Below, one piece after another: positions 32,760-41,550 of a DNA stretch of 64,000 nt. The notes under the pieces were generated by a model, which was given only the letters and a program-made list of their open reading frames with translations, was not told the origin of the DNA and made no database searches. Numbering within the stretch: the first letter of the stretch is position 1; every line of letters begins with the position of its first letter. Made by a program: the position numbers and the translations under genes. The DNA comes from Halopenitus sp041821145 (GTDB lineage Archaea; Halobacteriota; Halobacteria; Halobacteriales; Haloferacaceae). The DNA lies in NCBI RefSeq assembly GCF_041821145.1, contig NZ_JBGUBC010000001.1:62001-126000 (forward strand), read 5' to 3'.

Positions 32760-35700
32760 CGAAGAACACCGACGATCACGTGGCTGATCGCCGCGAAGCG
32801 GCAACCGGCGAGTTCCGCCTGACGAAAGAACAGGCCGCCGCGCTGGAACTCGACCACAACGTCGCACTCACGGCAGGTGCCGGCACCGGGAAGACGACGG
32901 CGCTGACCGAGCGGTACCTCCATATTCTCGAAGCGGAACCGGAGGTAGGACCCGAGGAGATCGTCACGATCACGTTCACGAACGATGCAGCCAACGAGCT
33001 ACAAGACCGGATCCGGGACACGATCGGTGACCGGCTTGACGATGCCGACCGGGAGTCGTATCCCCGCTGGCGGACGGTCAGGGATGATCTCGAGGACGGT
33101 TACATCCATACGATCCACGGCTTCTGTGCCCGTCTCCTCCGGGAACACGTCGTCGACGCACCCGTCACGCCCGACTTCGAGGTGTACGACGAGACGGATG
33201 CCGCCGTACTCGCCCGGGAGGTCGTCCGACAGGAACTCGATGATCGTCTCGAAGTCGGCGACGGCGACGTCAGCCGGCTCGCTCGCCTCTGGAACCGGGC
33301 GACGCTTGAAGACGTCCTCGTCGGACTCATCCAGCAGCGTCCCGAGAGCGACGACTGGGCAAACCGGTGGCGAAACGAGACGCCAGCGGACTACGTGGAC
33401 TACGTCTGGGACGACATCCATCCGATCAGTCCGTCCTTCGCTGAGGAATTATTCGCGCAAGAGGAGGTCCGTACCGCGTTCGCGGTGATTCGCGATCTCA
33501 AGGCGGATAGCGTGCTGGACGACGTGGCACCGACGGACGACGACGGCGCCGACACCGTCGAGACCGTCACTCGACTACTCGACGAGTACGATCCCCTCAA
33601 CGAGAACGCGTCGAGCCGGGGCCGTCAACGATTCCTCGACGACCTCTGTGCGTATCTCACGACAAACGAGGGGAGCCGCGACGGCCGCGACTGGAAGTAC
33701 TGGGGATCAGCAGGCCGATGGAGTGATGCTGGTCGCGAGTCCGATCAGGACCGTCTGGAGACCGCCATCGAGACGTTGTTCGATACTATCGACCCCGAAA
33801 GCCTCGAATTCGGCGTCGAGACGGATCGGGCGAGTGCCCACTACGTGCTCGCGCTTGCACGGCTGTACGACGGCGTTCGCGACGCCTACGAGATGGTCAA
33901 AGACGAGCGGAACGTCCAAGATTACGACGACCTCGTCGAAACGACCATCGGGTTTCTGGAGGACACGCCGGCCGTCCGGGAGCGCCTGCGCAAGCAGTTC
34001 GCGTACGTCATGGTCGACGAAGTGCAGGACACCGATCCCCGCCAGTGGGAACTCGTTCGGCTGCTCACCAGTGACGACACGGAGGACTTCGACGCTCGAA
34101 ACGTCTTCCTCGTCGGCGACGAAAAACAGAGCATCTACCGCTTTCGGGGTGCCGACGTCACCGCCTTCGCTGACGCCCGGCAGGAACTCGCGGATGCAAA
34201 CCCCGACGGCGTCGAGACGAATCGAGAACTCAGCGGCAACTTCCGGACGGTCGAGGAGACGCTCCAGTTCTGCAACGAACTGTTCGACGGGGACGGGGTG
34301 TTCGACGCCTTCGGCGACGAGTACGAACCGTTCGAGGCACGGCCACAAGAACTCACGCCAGCGCGGGAGAGTGGAACCGACGTCGTCGGTCGCTGTGAGT
34401 ACCTCCTCGTGCCGGACGACGATCACGACGAACTCCATGCACCCGGCTATCTGGAAGGGACGCCCCGGTTCACCGAGACGGGCGAGCGCGAAGCGTACGC
34501 CATCGCGGCCCGGCTCACGCGACTCCTTGCGGACCCACCTGCCGTCTACGACGTGGACGGCGAGAAGAAAGATGACGCCTCGCCGGAGGACGTTACCATT
34601 CTCCTCCGTTCGCGGACTCGGCTAACGGCGTACGAACGAGCGCTCGATGAGTATGGGGTACCCTACACGGTCGTCAGCGGGACGGGCTACTACGACACTC
34701 CCGAGATAACGGCGCTTTTGAACCTGCTGCGCGTTCTGGAGAATCCCAACGATGATATCGCGCTGTATGGCATTTTGCGGTCCACGCTGTTCGGCATTCC
34801 GGACGACGAACTCGCCCCGCTCCGGGTGGTCGATGAGGACCTCTGGAGAGCGCTTGGGAACACGGACAGCGATCGGGTGAACGATGACCTGGCCGACGCC
34901 TACGACTGCCTTCAGCGGTGGCGTCAGTTGGCTGGAACCCATCCCGATGTCTCTGCCGACAGCACGACGCCCTGGGGGACGCTACTCTCTCGAATCATCG
35001 ACGAATCGGGATACATCGCCAGCGTGGCGGGTGACGAGCGCCCCCGTCAAGCCGCCGTGAACGTCAACCGATTCCGCGAGCAGGTTCGCCGCTGGGAGGA
35101 GGCCGGCATCAAGACCATTGCCGAACTCCGCTCGCGGCTGGAGCTCCGCCAGGACGTCGAGACACACGCCGACGAGGCGACGATTCCGGAAGACGTCGAC
35201 GGCGTCCAGATCCGGACGATCCACTCCGCGAAAGGCCTCGAGTTCCCCATCGTCGTCGTCCCGGAGGTGGGCACCCGATTCAACTTCGGGACGGCGGTCG
35301 ACGACGACGGCAAGGTCCTCTTCGATGAGCTGGACGTTGGAGACGATACCGGTACTGGCCGCGAGCCGGTGATCGGTCTCAAGACCCCGACGCCGGACGA
35401 TGCGTTCGCCGACGAACACACCCTCGCCAGACGCGTCGTTCGGGAGCGCGTCCGTCGGCACGAGCGAGCCGAACTCAAGCGACTGCTGTACGTGGCCGCG
35501 ACCCGCACCCGGGACCACCTGCTGTTCAGCGGCCTCCACGAAATCAACGAGGAAGGCGACGACTACCGTCTCGCCGAGCCCGACGACCCCGAGGAAGCTA
35601 CCCGCTGGCGCGACTGGCTTCAACCGATTCTCCTCGACGAGGAAACCACACCGCAGCAACTGACAACCACGGATGCGGTCCGGAACTCCCTCGGAGAGAG

Positions 35701-36454
35701 CACCTACAGGATTCGCCGCCCGGAGCCACCGATCGACGACTGGCACGGGGATGACGACTCCGAGGAGCCCTCGCTCCGGATCGATATCCCCTCCCCAGCG
35801 GCGCATCGTCGAACGATCGTCGTCACCGCTACCGACTACGCGTCGATGCGAACCGGCGACTCCGTGACATATCTCGAGGATGCGGCCGACGGCGACGGGA
35901 GCGCTCCCGAGAAGGGACTGTCACCGACGACGCTCGGAACGATCGTTCACCGAATCTGTGAAACCCGCCTCGACCGTTCACGGTGGGATCAGTTCGCCCG
36001 AGACGTCGCAAAGCGGACCGGCGAAAACGTCCTGCGTGAGGATCTCGAGCGTATCGAGACGTACTGTGAGCGGGCACTCGCGTTCGTGAACGACCGAGAG
36101 GCGACCCTCGATATCGTGAGCAGTCGAGCGGAACTGTCGGTCACCGCCCGGTTCGAGCAAGCACATGTCGTGGGTGATATCGATCATCTCGCGATTACGC
36201 CGGACGCGTTCCACGTCATCGACTACAAGACCAACGATACGAGTGACCGGTCAATCGGAGAGCTATCCGAACAGTATTGGCCACAACTGGACGCATATGC
36301 CGTGGCACTTCATCAAAGCGACCCACTGCGAGCGGTCGAGTTGTCACTGTACTTTACTGATGCCGAAGAGTCCCGAACTCGACGACTTGAGCCGGCCGAA
36401 CTCGACGACCTCGAGGCGATCGTTCGATCACACGTGAGCGATCGAACGTCTTGA
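32756..36454 (+). CDS. AddA-like UvrD/REP helicase-nuclease
   Basis: 1232 residues of SF1A helicase with C-terminal nuclease. Motifs seen in order are Q motif KEQAAALE, Walker A AGAGTGKTTALTE, Ia ITFTNDAANEL, II MVDEVQDTDP, III VGDEKQSIYRFRGAD, IV-like GNFRTVEETLQF, V IRTIHSAKGLEFPIVVV, and VI YVAATRTRDHLLF. The C-terminal RecB-type nuclease has LGTIVHRICE, GDIDHL and DYKTN. All catalytic residues look intact. It overlaps the AddB-like gene by 4 bases, so they are co-translated. Together they can act as a helicase-nuclease for end resection. No Chi-type site is obvious. Confidence 0.9.
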   Translation: MTKNTDDHVADRREAATGEFRLTKEQAAALELDHNVALTAGAGTGKTTALTERYLHILEAEPEVGPEEIVTITFTNDAANELQDRIRDTIGDRLDDADRESYPRWRTVRDDLEDGYIHTIHGFCARLLREHVVDAPVTPDFEVYDETDAAVLAREVVRQELDDRLEVGDGDVSRLARLWNRATLEDVLVGLIQQRPESDDWANRWRNETPADYVDYVWDDIHPISPSFAEELFAQEEVRTAFAVIRDLKADSVLDDVAPTDDDGADTVETVTRLLDEYDPLNENASSRGRQRFLDDLCAYLTTNEGSRDGRDWKYWGSAGRWSDAGRESDQDRLETAIETLFDTIDPESLEFGVETDRASAHYVLALARLYDGVRDAYEMVKDERNVQDYDDLVETTIGFLEDTPAVRERLRKQFAYVMVDEVQDTDPRQWELVRLLTSDDTEDFDARNVFLVGDEKQSIYRFRGADVTAFADARQELADANPDGVETNRELSGNFRTVEETLQFCNELFDGDGVFDAFGDEYEPFEARPQELTPARESGTDVVGRCEYLLVPDDDHDELHAPGYLEGTPRFTETGEREAYAIAARLTRLLADPPAVYDVDGEKKDDASPEDVTILLRSRTRLTAYERALDEYGVPYTVVSGTGYYDTPEITALLNLLRVLENPNDDIALYGILRSTLFGIPDDELAPLRVVDEDLWRALGNTDSDRVNDDLADAYDCLQRWRQLAGTHPDVSADSTTPWGTLLSRIIDESGYIASVAGDERPRQAAVNVNRFREQVRRWEEAGIKTIAELRSRLELRQDVETHADEATIPEDVDGVQIRTIHSAKGLEFPIVVVPEVGTRFNFGTAVDDDGKVLFDELDVGDDTGTGREPVIGLKTPTPDDAFADEHTLARRVVRERVRRHERAELKRLLYVAATRTRDHLLFSGLHEINEEGDDYRLAEPDDPEEATRWRDWLQPILLDEETTPQQLTTTDAVRNSLGESTYRIRRPEPPIDDWHGDDDSEEPSLRIDIPSPAAHRRTIVVTATDYASMRTGDSVTYLEDAADGDGSAPEKGLSPTTLGTIVHRICETRLDRSRWDQFARDVAKRTGENVLREDLERIETYCERALAFVNDREATLDIVSSRAELSVTARFEQAHVVGDIDHLAITPDAFHVIDYKTNDTSDRSIGELSEQYWPQLDAYAVALHQSDPLRAVELSLYFTDAEESRTRRLEPAELDDLEAIVRSHVSDRTS

Positions 36455-36491
36455 CGGGCGGAGCCGGCGACAATGTCATGGTCGCCTTCGA

Positions 36492-37112
36492 TCACGACTC
36501 CATATCGAGTCCCCACTCGGCGGCCCGTTCGGCGGCCTCCTCGCGTGCCTGCTCGCGGAGCGTGTCGATCCGGTCGTCGTCAGCCAGAAACGACTCGACG
36601 GCGCTATGGCTCGAAGAAGGATCGCTTTCCACGAGTCGTTCGGACGGAGCCCGATCGCGGGTTCGATCGGCAAGCGCCGGCGCGTCGGCCAGTTCCTCAG
36701 CGGGCATGCCGGGAGGAACGCGGAACGCCTCGTTCTCGTGGAGCCGATCGAGGGCGTTCGCGGCCAGTTCGTGGAGTTCGATCCGGTAAGGCCCGGCGAC
36801 CGCGACGTCGGCGAGCGCAGCGGAGCCGCCACGATCGGAGGCGGGATTGTATGCGAGTACCGGCACACCATCCTCGAAGGTTACCACACCGTGGGTGTCG
36901 CCGTCCAAAAGCAACGTCTCCTGTGGAACGAGCACGAGGTATCCGGTCAATCGGGTGGAAAGTGCCGTCTCGAGCGGGTCGGCGGGGTCGGAAACGACGT
37001 GCGAGCACTGCAGTTCGCCACGCGGGACGGGAACGTGACCGAGCGCGAACGATCGGTCGTCGTCGCGATCGCGGCCGGGAGCGCGCCGGCCCGTTCGATC
37101 GCGCTTGGTCAT
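36492..37112 (-). CDS. Unknown protein coupled to MinD-like ATPase
   Basis: 206-residue acidic soluble protein. A basic N-terminus (about 1-20) precedes a compact alpha/beta region (LSTRLTGYLVLVPQETLLLD then TFEDGVPVLAYNPASDRGG). A helical, charged C-terminus ends in REEAAERAAEWGL. No known domain is recognised. Its ATG overlaps the stop of the upstream MinD-like gene by 4 bases (ATGA), which strongly suggests a functional partner, for example an effector or adaptor positioned by the ATPase. This pairing appears to be conserved in haloarchaea, from memory and not verified. Confidence 0.72.
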   Translation of the reverse strand: MTKRDRTGRRAPGRDRDDDRSFALGHVPVPRGELQCSHVVSDPADPLETALSTRLTGYLVLVPQETLLLDGDTHGVVTFEDGVPVLAYNPASDRGGSAALADVAVAGPYRIELHELAANALDRLHENEAFRVPPGMPAEELADAPALADRTRDRAPSERLVESDPSSSHSAVESFLADDDRIDTLREQAREEAAERAAEWGLDMES

Positions 37113-37876
37113 ACCGTGTCGGGGACGACCGCGCTCCGGAACCGGTCCGCCACCTCGCCGCCGTCGCGATCGCGAACGTCGATCGCCGCCGCGGCCTCCC
37201 GAAAGGCATCAGCCACGATGCTTTGGGGGGCGTACGCGAGAAGCGGCTCACCAGCCGCACGAGCCTCACGGACCACCTCCGCGGCCGGCACTTGCGCGAG
37301 CGTCGGCCCGCCGAAGTGGCGTTCGGCCTGACTCGCCACGCGATCGGCGTTCTCACGGACCTTATTGAACAGGACGCCGGCGGTCGTAGTCCCGTAGGCC
37401 CGCGCGTACTCTTGAACTTTCAGCCCGTCCGAGATGGCGGGAATCGTTGGCTGACTCACGATCACGACCCGGTCGGCGAGGACGATCGGCAACACGGCCG
37501 ACCGCGATCCGAGGGCCGCAGGCGAGTCGAGAAGCAACACGTCCGTTCCGGCGGCCAGCTGTGCGATCACCTCCCGAAGCCGGGATGGATCCGCTCGCTC
37601 GAACCCGGACAGGGAGGTACCACACGGAACGACGGTCATCCCGAATCGGTCGTAACTCGCGGCGGAGACGTCCGTGGCGGTCCCCTCGAGGAGGAGATCG
37701 TGAAGCGTTACTTCGACGTCGTCGAGACCGGCGTGAAACAGGAGATTCGCCATCCCGGTGTCGGCATCGACGACCGTCACGTCGTGGTCCGCCGAAAGCG
37801 CCATTCCGAGTGCGAGCGTGCTCGTCGTCTTGCCGGTCCCCCCTTTCCCGCTGGCGACCGCAAACGCCTCAACCAT
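37109..37876 (-). CDS. MinD/ParA-family positioning ATPase
   Basis: 255 residues with the deviant Walker A GKGGTGKTT at about 10-18 (first Lys is the signature lysine). Other motifs are switch I VVDADTGMANLL and Walker B-like LLLDSPAAL. A C-terminal amphipathic helix for membrane binding is not obvious, and the tail instead is DRDGGEVADRFRS. Haloarchaea carry several MinD homologues that affect cell shape, motility or surface structure positioning; which paralogue this is cannot be decided here. It is followed by the overlapping unknown gene at 36492-37112. Confidence 0.85.
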   Translation of the reverse strand: MVEAFAVASGKGGTGKTTSTLALGMALSADHDVTVVDADTGMANLLFHAGLDDVEVTLHDLLLEGTATDVSAASYDRFGMTVVPCGTSLSGFERADPSRLREVIAQLAAGTDVLLLDSPAALGSRSAVLPIVLADRVVIVSQPTIPAISDGLKVQEYARAYGTTTAGVLFNKVRENADRVASQAERHFGGPTLAQVPAAEVVREARAAGEPLLAYAPQSIVADAFREAAAAIDVRDRDGGEVADRFRSAVVPDTV

Positions 37877-38013
37877 CGATCAGTACTCGACACGGCCGCC
37901 TAAAAGTGGCACGGGAGCGGATCGACGACGACGTTCCAGGAGACGGTCGCCACGCAGTCGGCGGGATTCGGGATCGAAACCCCTTTCATATAAAATCGAG
38001 TACTATCACGTGA

Positions 38014-38098
38014 GCCGAGGTAGCCTAGCCTGGCCAAGGCGGCAGATTCGAAATCTGCTGTCCATACGGACTCAAGGGTTCAAATCCCTTCCTCGGCG
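38014..38098 (+). tRNA. tRNA-Ser (anticodon CGA)
   Basis: An 85-base type II tRNA. Acceptor GCCGAGG pairs with CCTCGGC and is followed by discriminator G. The anticodon stem-loop GCAGA-TTCGAAA-TCTGC gives anticodon CGA. The long variable arm GTCC-ATAC-GGAC is typical of serine tRNA, and the T-arm reads AAGGGTTCAAATCCCTT. A TATA-like CATATAAAAT at about 37987-37996 precedes it. No intron is visible. Confidence 0.96.
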
Positions 38099-38129
38099 CT
38101 CCTCCCGTTTTGACGCTGAAAGCGGTCGA

Positions 38130-38435
38130 TTATGCCCCATCCAGCGATCGCTGTGTCGACCCTTCCTCACGAAGTCGTCGGCGACGCTTATCGTAGGCCG
38201 CCTCGAGTTTCGCGTTCGTCGCTCGCGAGAGGAGATAACAGTCGACCTCGCCGCCGTCTTCGGGATGAGCCGCGGCGATCCAGACGTGACCGTCACCCGT
38301 AGAAAGGTCCGCTGCCCATCGTTCCGCGGCCTCGCGATCGGCGAACTCCCGGCGAGAGCCCTCCTCGAGGACGATAGTTCCTACTTTCGCGTTTCGCTTT
38401 CGTGCCGACGGCTTGATCGCGACGACGACGCTCAC
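38130..38435 (-). CDS. Small haloarchaeal protein, unknown function
   Basis: 101 residues starting at a GTG (VSVVVAIKPSARKRNAKVGT). It is basic at the N-terminus with a short beta strand pattern (GHVWIAAAHPEDGGEVDCYL), ending in a helical, charged tail. GTTTTTATC lies about 27 bases upstream, supporting this start over a longer in-frame one overlapping the leuA-like gene. No domain is recognised. It sits between tRNA-Ser and the isopropylmalate/citramalate synthase, as the last gene on the minus strand. Confidence 0.68.
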   Translation of the reverse strand: MSVVVAIKPSARKRNAKVGTIVLEEGSRREFADREAAERWAADLSTGDGHVWIAAAHPEDGGEVDCYLLSRATNAKLEAAYDKRRRRLREEGSTQRSLDGA

Positions 38436-38506
38436 GTCCGTCGGTCGGACGCGATCGGATAAAAACCCCGTCAGACGCCCGTCACCGTCGGGGGCGAGCG
38501 AGTCGT

Positions 38507-40144
38507 TCAGTCGTCGGCCGGTGCCGGCTCGCTGGACTGACTGAGCGTGTCGCCACACAGCCGGTCGAGTGCGTCGACCATGGCCACGACGCTTGCGCGT
38601 GTGATGTCGGCTTCGGCAGCCTCGACGGTGACGGTGCGGTCGCCGCGGGAGAGTTCAACGACGACGGTGACGACTGCGTCGGTGCCGCCGGTGATCGCAT
38701 CGACGTGGTAGGACTCGAGCTCGAACTCGACGTCCTCATCGGCAAGCGCCTCGCGGACGGCGGCGACGGCGGCGTCGACGGGACCGGAGCCGTGTCCGGA
38801 AGCGACCCGTTCCTCGCCGGCGACCCGCAGGCGAACGGACGCCGTGGGGAGTCCGGACCCCGAGGACGCGGTGAGATCGAGCAGTTCGACCTGGCGATCG
38901 CGTTCCCGTTCGCGGACGTCGTCGGCGATCGCAAGCAGGTCGGCGTCGGTGACGCGCTTGCCGCGGTCACCGAGGTCCTTGACGCGTTCGACGATCGACG
39001 CGAGCTGATCGTCGGTGACGTCAACGCCGTGTTCGGAAAGTGCGGCCGAAACGCCCGCGCGTCCGGCGTGTTTCCCGAGCACGAGCCGACGTTCACGGCC
39101 CACGGTCTCCGGCGGGTACGGCTCGTACATGGCGCCGTCCTTCAGCGTGCCATCGGTGTGGATCCCGGATTCGTGCGCGAAGGCGTTCGTCCCGCAGACC
39201 GCCTTGTTCGGCGGCAGGGAGACGCCGGTCGCATCCGAGACGGTCCGAGCGAGCCGATAGAGCTGCTCGAGATCGACCGTCTCGATGTCATAACACCTGT
39301 CGAGGGCGATCGCGACCTCCTCTAAGGCGACGTTGCCGGCACGCTCGCCGACGCCGTTTACCGTCGCGTGGACGAAATCGGCGCCAGCACGGAGGCCGGC
39401 GTGGACGTTCGTCATCCCGAACCCGAGGTCGTCGTGGGTGTGGACCCCGGTCGGCCCGACCGCGGCGAGCCGCGAGACGATCTCGAAGGTCTGTTCCGGT
39501 CCGGCGGCACCGACGGTGTCACAGTAACAGAATCGGTCGGCACCCGCATCCAGTCCCGTTCGAGCCATCCGTTCGAGGTAGTCGAGATCCGCCCGCGAGC
39601 CGTCCTCGCCGAGCAGTTCGACCCACAGGTCGTGGTCTTTCGCGTAGACGACGAGCTCCTCGACGGTCTCGAGGACCTCCTCGCGGGTCGATCCGACTTT
39701 CGTCTCGACGTGGCGGTCGGAGGCCGGGACGACGAGATTGATGCCGTCGACTCCACACGCAAGCGCATGATCGATGTCGGATTGTACGCCACGGGCAAAG
39801 CTCGTGACGGTCGCATCGAGTCCTTCGGCAGCGACCTGGCGGATGCCTTCGCGTTCACCCTCCGAGGTGCACGCGGAACCAGCCTCGATCACGTGGACGC
39901 CGACGGCATCCAGCTCCCGAGCGATCTCGAGTTTCCGATCCGGGGTCAACGAGACGCCGGGCATCTGCTCGCCGTCGCGAAGGGTGGTATCGAGCAATCG
40001 AACGGAATCGCGGTCCGAAAGCGGGGTGAAAACGGTATCCTCGGTCGGCCCGTCGTGAGAAGGGCGGGCCGGATAGTCGTTGTTACCGGAGAATTTCACA
40101 GCCAGCCGCCGTGTGGCGACTTCCTCTATCCTCCGAATTGCCAC
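38507..40144 (-). CDS. 2-isopropylmalate / citramalate synthase family
   Basis: 545-residue acyl-CoA-condensing TIM-barrel enzyme. The catalytic core shows LLDTTLRDGEQMPGVSL, the metal-binding HTHDDLGFGM and NGVGERAGNVAL. A C-terminal allosteric LeuA-dimer domain begins at about residue 410. The N-terminal extension (YPARPSHDGPTEDTVF) is typical of haloarchaeal members. LeuA makes 2-isopropylmalate for leucine; CimA uses pyruvate for isoleucine. Without alignment of specificity residues I cannot choose. The GTG at 40144 opens the longest frame; a GTG at 40099 is an alternative. No other leu gene is adjacent. Confidence 0.88.
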   Translation of the reverse strand: MAIRRIEEVATRRLAVKFSGNNDYPARPSHDGPTEDTVFTPLSDRDSVRLLDTTLRDGEQMPGVSLTPDRKLEIARELDAVGVHVIEAGSACTSEGEREGIRQVAAEGLDATVTSFARGVQSDIDHALACGVDGINLVVPASDRHVETKVGSTREEVLETVEELVVYAKDHDLWVELLGEDGSRADLDYLERMARTGLDAGADRFCYCDTVGAAGPEQTFEIVSRLAAVGPTGVHTHDDLGFGMTNVHAGLRAGADFVHATVNGVGERAGNVALEEVAIALDRCYDIETVDLEQLYRLARTVSDATGVSLPPNKAVCGTNAFAHESGIHTDGTLKDGAMYEPYPPETVGRERRLVLGKHAGRAGVSAALSEHGVDVTDDQLASIVERVKDLGDRGKRVTDADLLAIADDVRERERDRQVELLDLTASSGSGLPTASVRLRVAGEERVASGHGSGPVDAAVAAVREALADEDVEFELESYHVDAITGGTDAVVTVVVELSRGDRTVTVEAAEADITRASVVAMVDALDRLCGDTLSQSSEPAPADD

Positions 40145-40237
40145 GAGTGTTTCGTGTCATTCGTACTCGTGAGGTGGAGAGCCACACTAATAAGCTATCG
40201 GGTTTTGCCGGTAAACATACCCGTTCGCCGGCACGAC

Positions 40238-40735
40238 TCACGACTCCCGACCGGTCTCGATGACGTCGATCGCATCCCCTGGGTCGACGGCGGCAGCGGA
40301 TCCGGCCGGCAGTTCGATCACGGTATCACCGCGAGCGAACCCGATCCCGACGAACGGACGCAGTCGCTTCGTCTGCGTAACGGTACCGTCCACGACCCAG
40401 ACGGCATCGATCGAAACGGGCACGAAAAGCATGTGCAACGTTCGTGTCTCGGCCGTCTCGAAGGGAAACACGAGCGCGTAGTCGTCGGGGATCGATCGTC
40501 GAAACATCAGTCCTCTCGCCTTCGAAAGCGTCGAGTCGGCGATTTCGACATCGGTTGCGATCGTCCGACCGGTCGAGGCGTCACCGGTGTCCGAGTCGGG
40601 AACCGAGCTGGGAGCCGAGTTACCCTCCGAGTCGGAAGTCGAGTCACGTCCCGAATTGGAAGTCGAGTCGAAACCAGCGGGCCGATGACGGATTCGACTG
40701 TCCGGAGCCGAAACTGGAGACGAGAACGCGGTCAC
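40238..40735 (-). CDS. DUF192 domain protein with Ser-rich linker
   Basis: 165 residues. The DUF192 domain covers about 65-163 (ADSTLSKARGLMFRRSIPDD and FETAETRTLHMLFVPVSIDA). A Ser/Asp-rich, repeat-encoded linker (about 20-60) precedes it. DUF192 proteins are usually exported small proteins, but here no signal peptide is seen with the chosen start, a GTG overlapping the aroD stop by 3 bases (GTGA). A longer in-frame ATG at 40900 would read through aroD and is rejected. The function is not known. Confidence 0.72.
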   Translation of the reverse strand: MTAFSSPVSAPDSRIRHRPAGFDSTSNSGRDSTSDSEGNSAPSSVPDSDTGDASTGRTIATDVEIADSTLSKARGLMFRRSIPDDYALVFPFETAETRTLHMLFVPVSIDAVWVVDGTVTQTKRLRPFVGIGFARGDTVIELPAGSAAAVDPGDAIDVIETGRES

Positions 40736-41442
40736 TCCTCGCCCTCGTCCCCGATCAGGTCGTCGACCAGTCGCCGAAGCGTCGTCAGCGGATACTGCCC
40801 GGGTGCGGTCGCGTTCGCGGGGTCGATCGGGGCATACCCGATCCGCGAGCCATACACGGGCGCCACGGCGCGTGTGTGTTTGCCGGGGGTGCCCATACAC
40901 ATCGTCGCCACCGTGTGCCCCGCCGCGGTCGCCTCACGGGTCGCTTGCAACATCGCGAGCGCGTCATCCCGGGAGGTGGCCATCGTAGCGACCTTGCCGA
41001 CGTCACCCGCCTGCGCGGCGTCAGCAAGGATATCCACGAGCGCCTCAGTTGGCGGCGTCGACTCGAAGTCGTGTGCGGAGGCGATCACACGCACGCCCGC
41101 TTCCCGGGCCGTCTCCCGGAGCGCGTTCGCGTGGGATTGCTCGATATCGGGGTCCGGCGCAGTACCACGAAGCGCCGCAAGTTCGATGTCAACTGCGACG
41201 ACTGCGTCATGGGTGACCGCCTCCGTGAGCGCCTCGTACCGTGCAAGCGAGTCGGCCTCGCCGCCCTCCCAGTCGGCACGGTCGGTGACGATGACCGGGA
41301 GCGTCCACTCGGAGTTGGCAAGCGCGGCGAGGGGGTCCTCCGCGAGATCCATTCGAAACTCGATGGCATCCGCCGCGGACCGAGCCGCAGTGGCCTCGGC
41401 GGGATCCGCTGTACTCGCCGCGAGCACGAACTCCTCAAACAT
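40732..41442 (-). CDS. aroD: 3-dehydroquinate dehydratase, type I
   Basis: 236 residues, the shikimate-pathway enzyme dehydrating 3-dehydroquinate. The type I TIM barrel is marked by the Schiff-base lysine in GDVGKVATMA, the catalytic histidine in IASAHDFEST and the substrate-binding arginine in AIEFRMDLAE. MCMGTPGKHTRAVAPVYGSR is the conserved C-terminal loop. It is the first gene of an overlapping pair with the DUF192 gene. In archaea it commonly works with an alternative route to 3-dehydroquinate; those genes are not in this window. Confidence 0.95.
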   Translation of the reverse strand: MFEEFVLAASTADPAEATAARSAADAIEFRMDLAEDPLAALANSEWTLPVIVTDRADWEGGEADSLARYEALTEAVTHDAVVAVDIELAALRGTAPDPDIEQSHANALRETAREAGVRVIASAHDFESTPPTEALVDILADAAQAGDVGKVATMATSRDDALAMLQATREATAAGHTVATMCMGTPGKHTRAVAPVYGSRIGYAPIDPANATAPGQYPLTTLRRLVDDLIGDEGEE

Positions 41443-41550
41443 GTCGACATCTGGGTCCCGGACCGACTTAGGAGTGCCTGTCGACCGTTAGGCGAGAGAG
41501 CCGAGCCGACGGAGAAACGGAATCGAAACGGAGGAGATCGAAACCGCCGA

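Noticed and set aside
40736..40900. Longer N-terminus for the DUF192 protein
   Set aside because: It would read antisense-like Arg-rich sequence through the aroD 3' end; the GTG overlapping the aroD stop is a better start.
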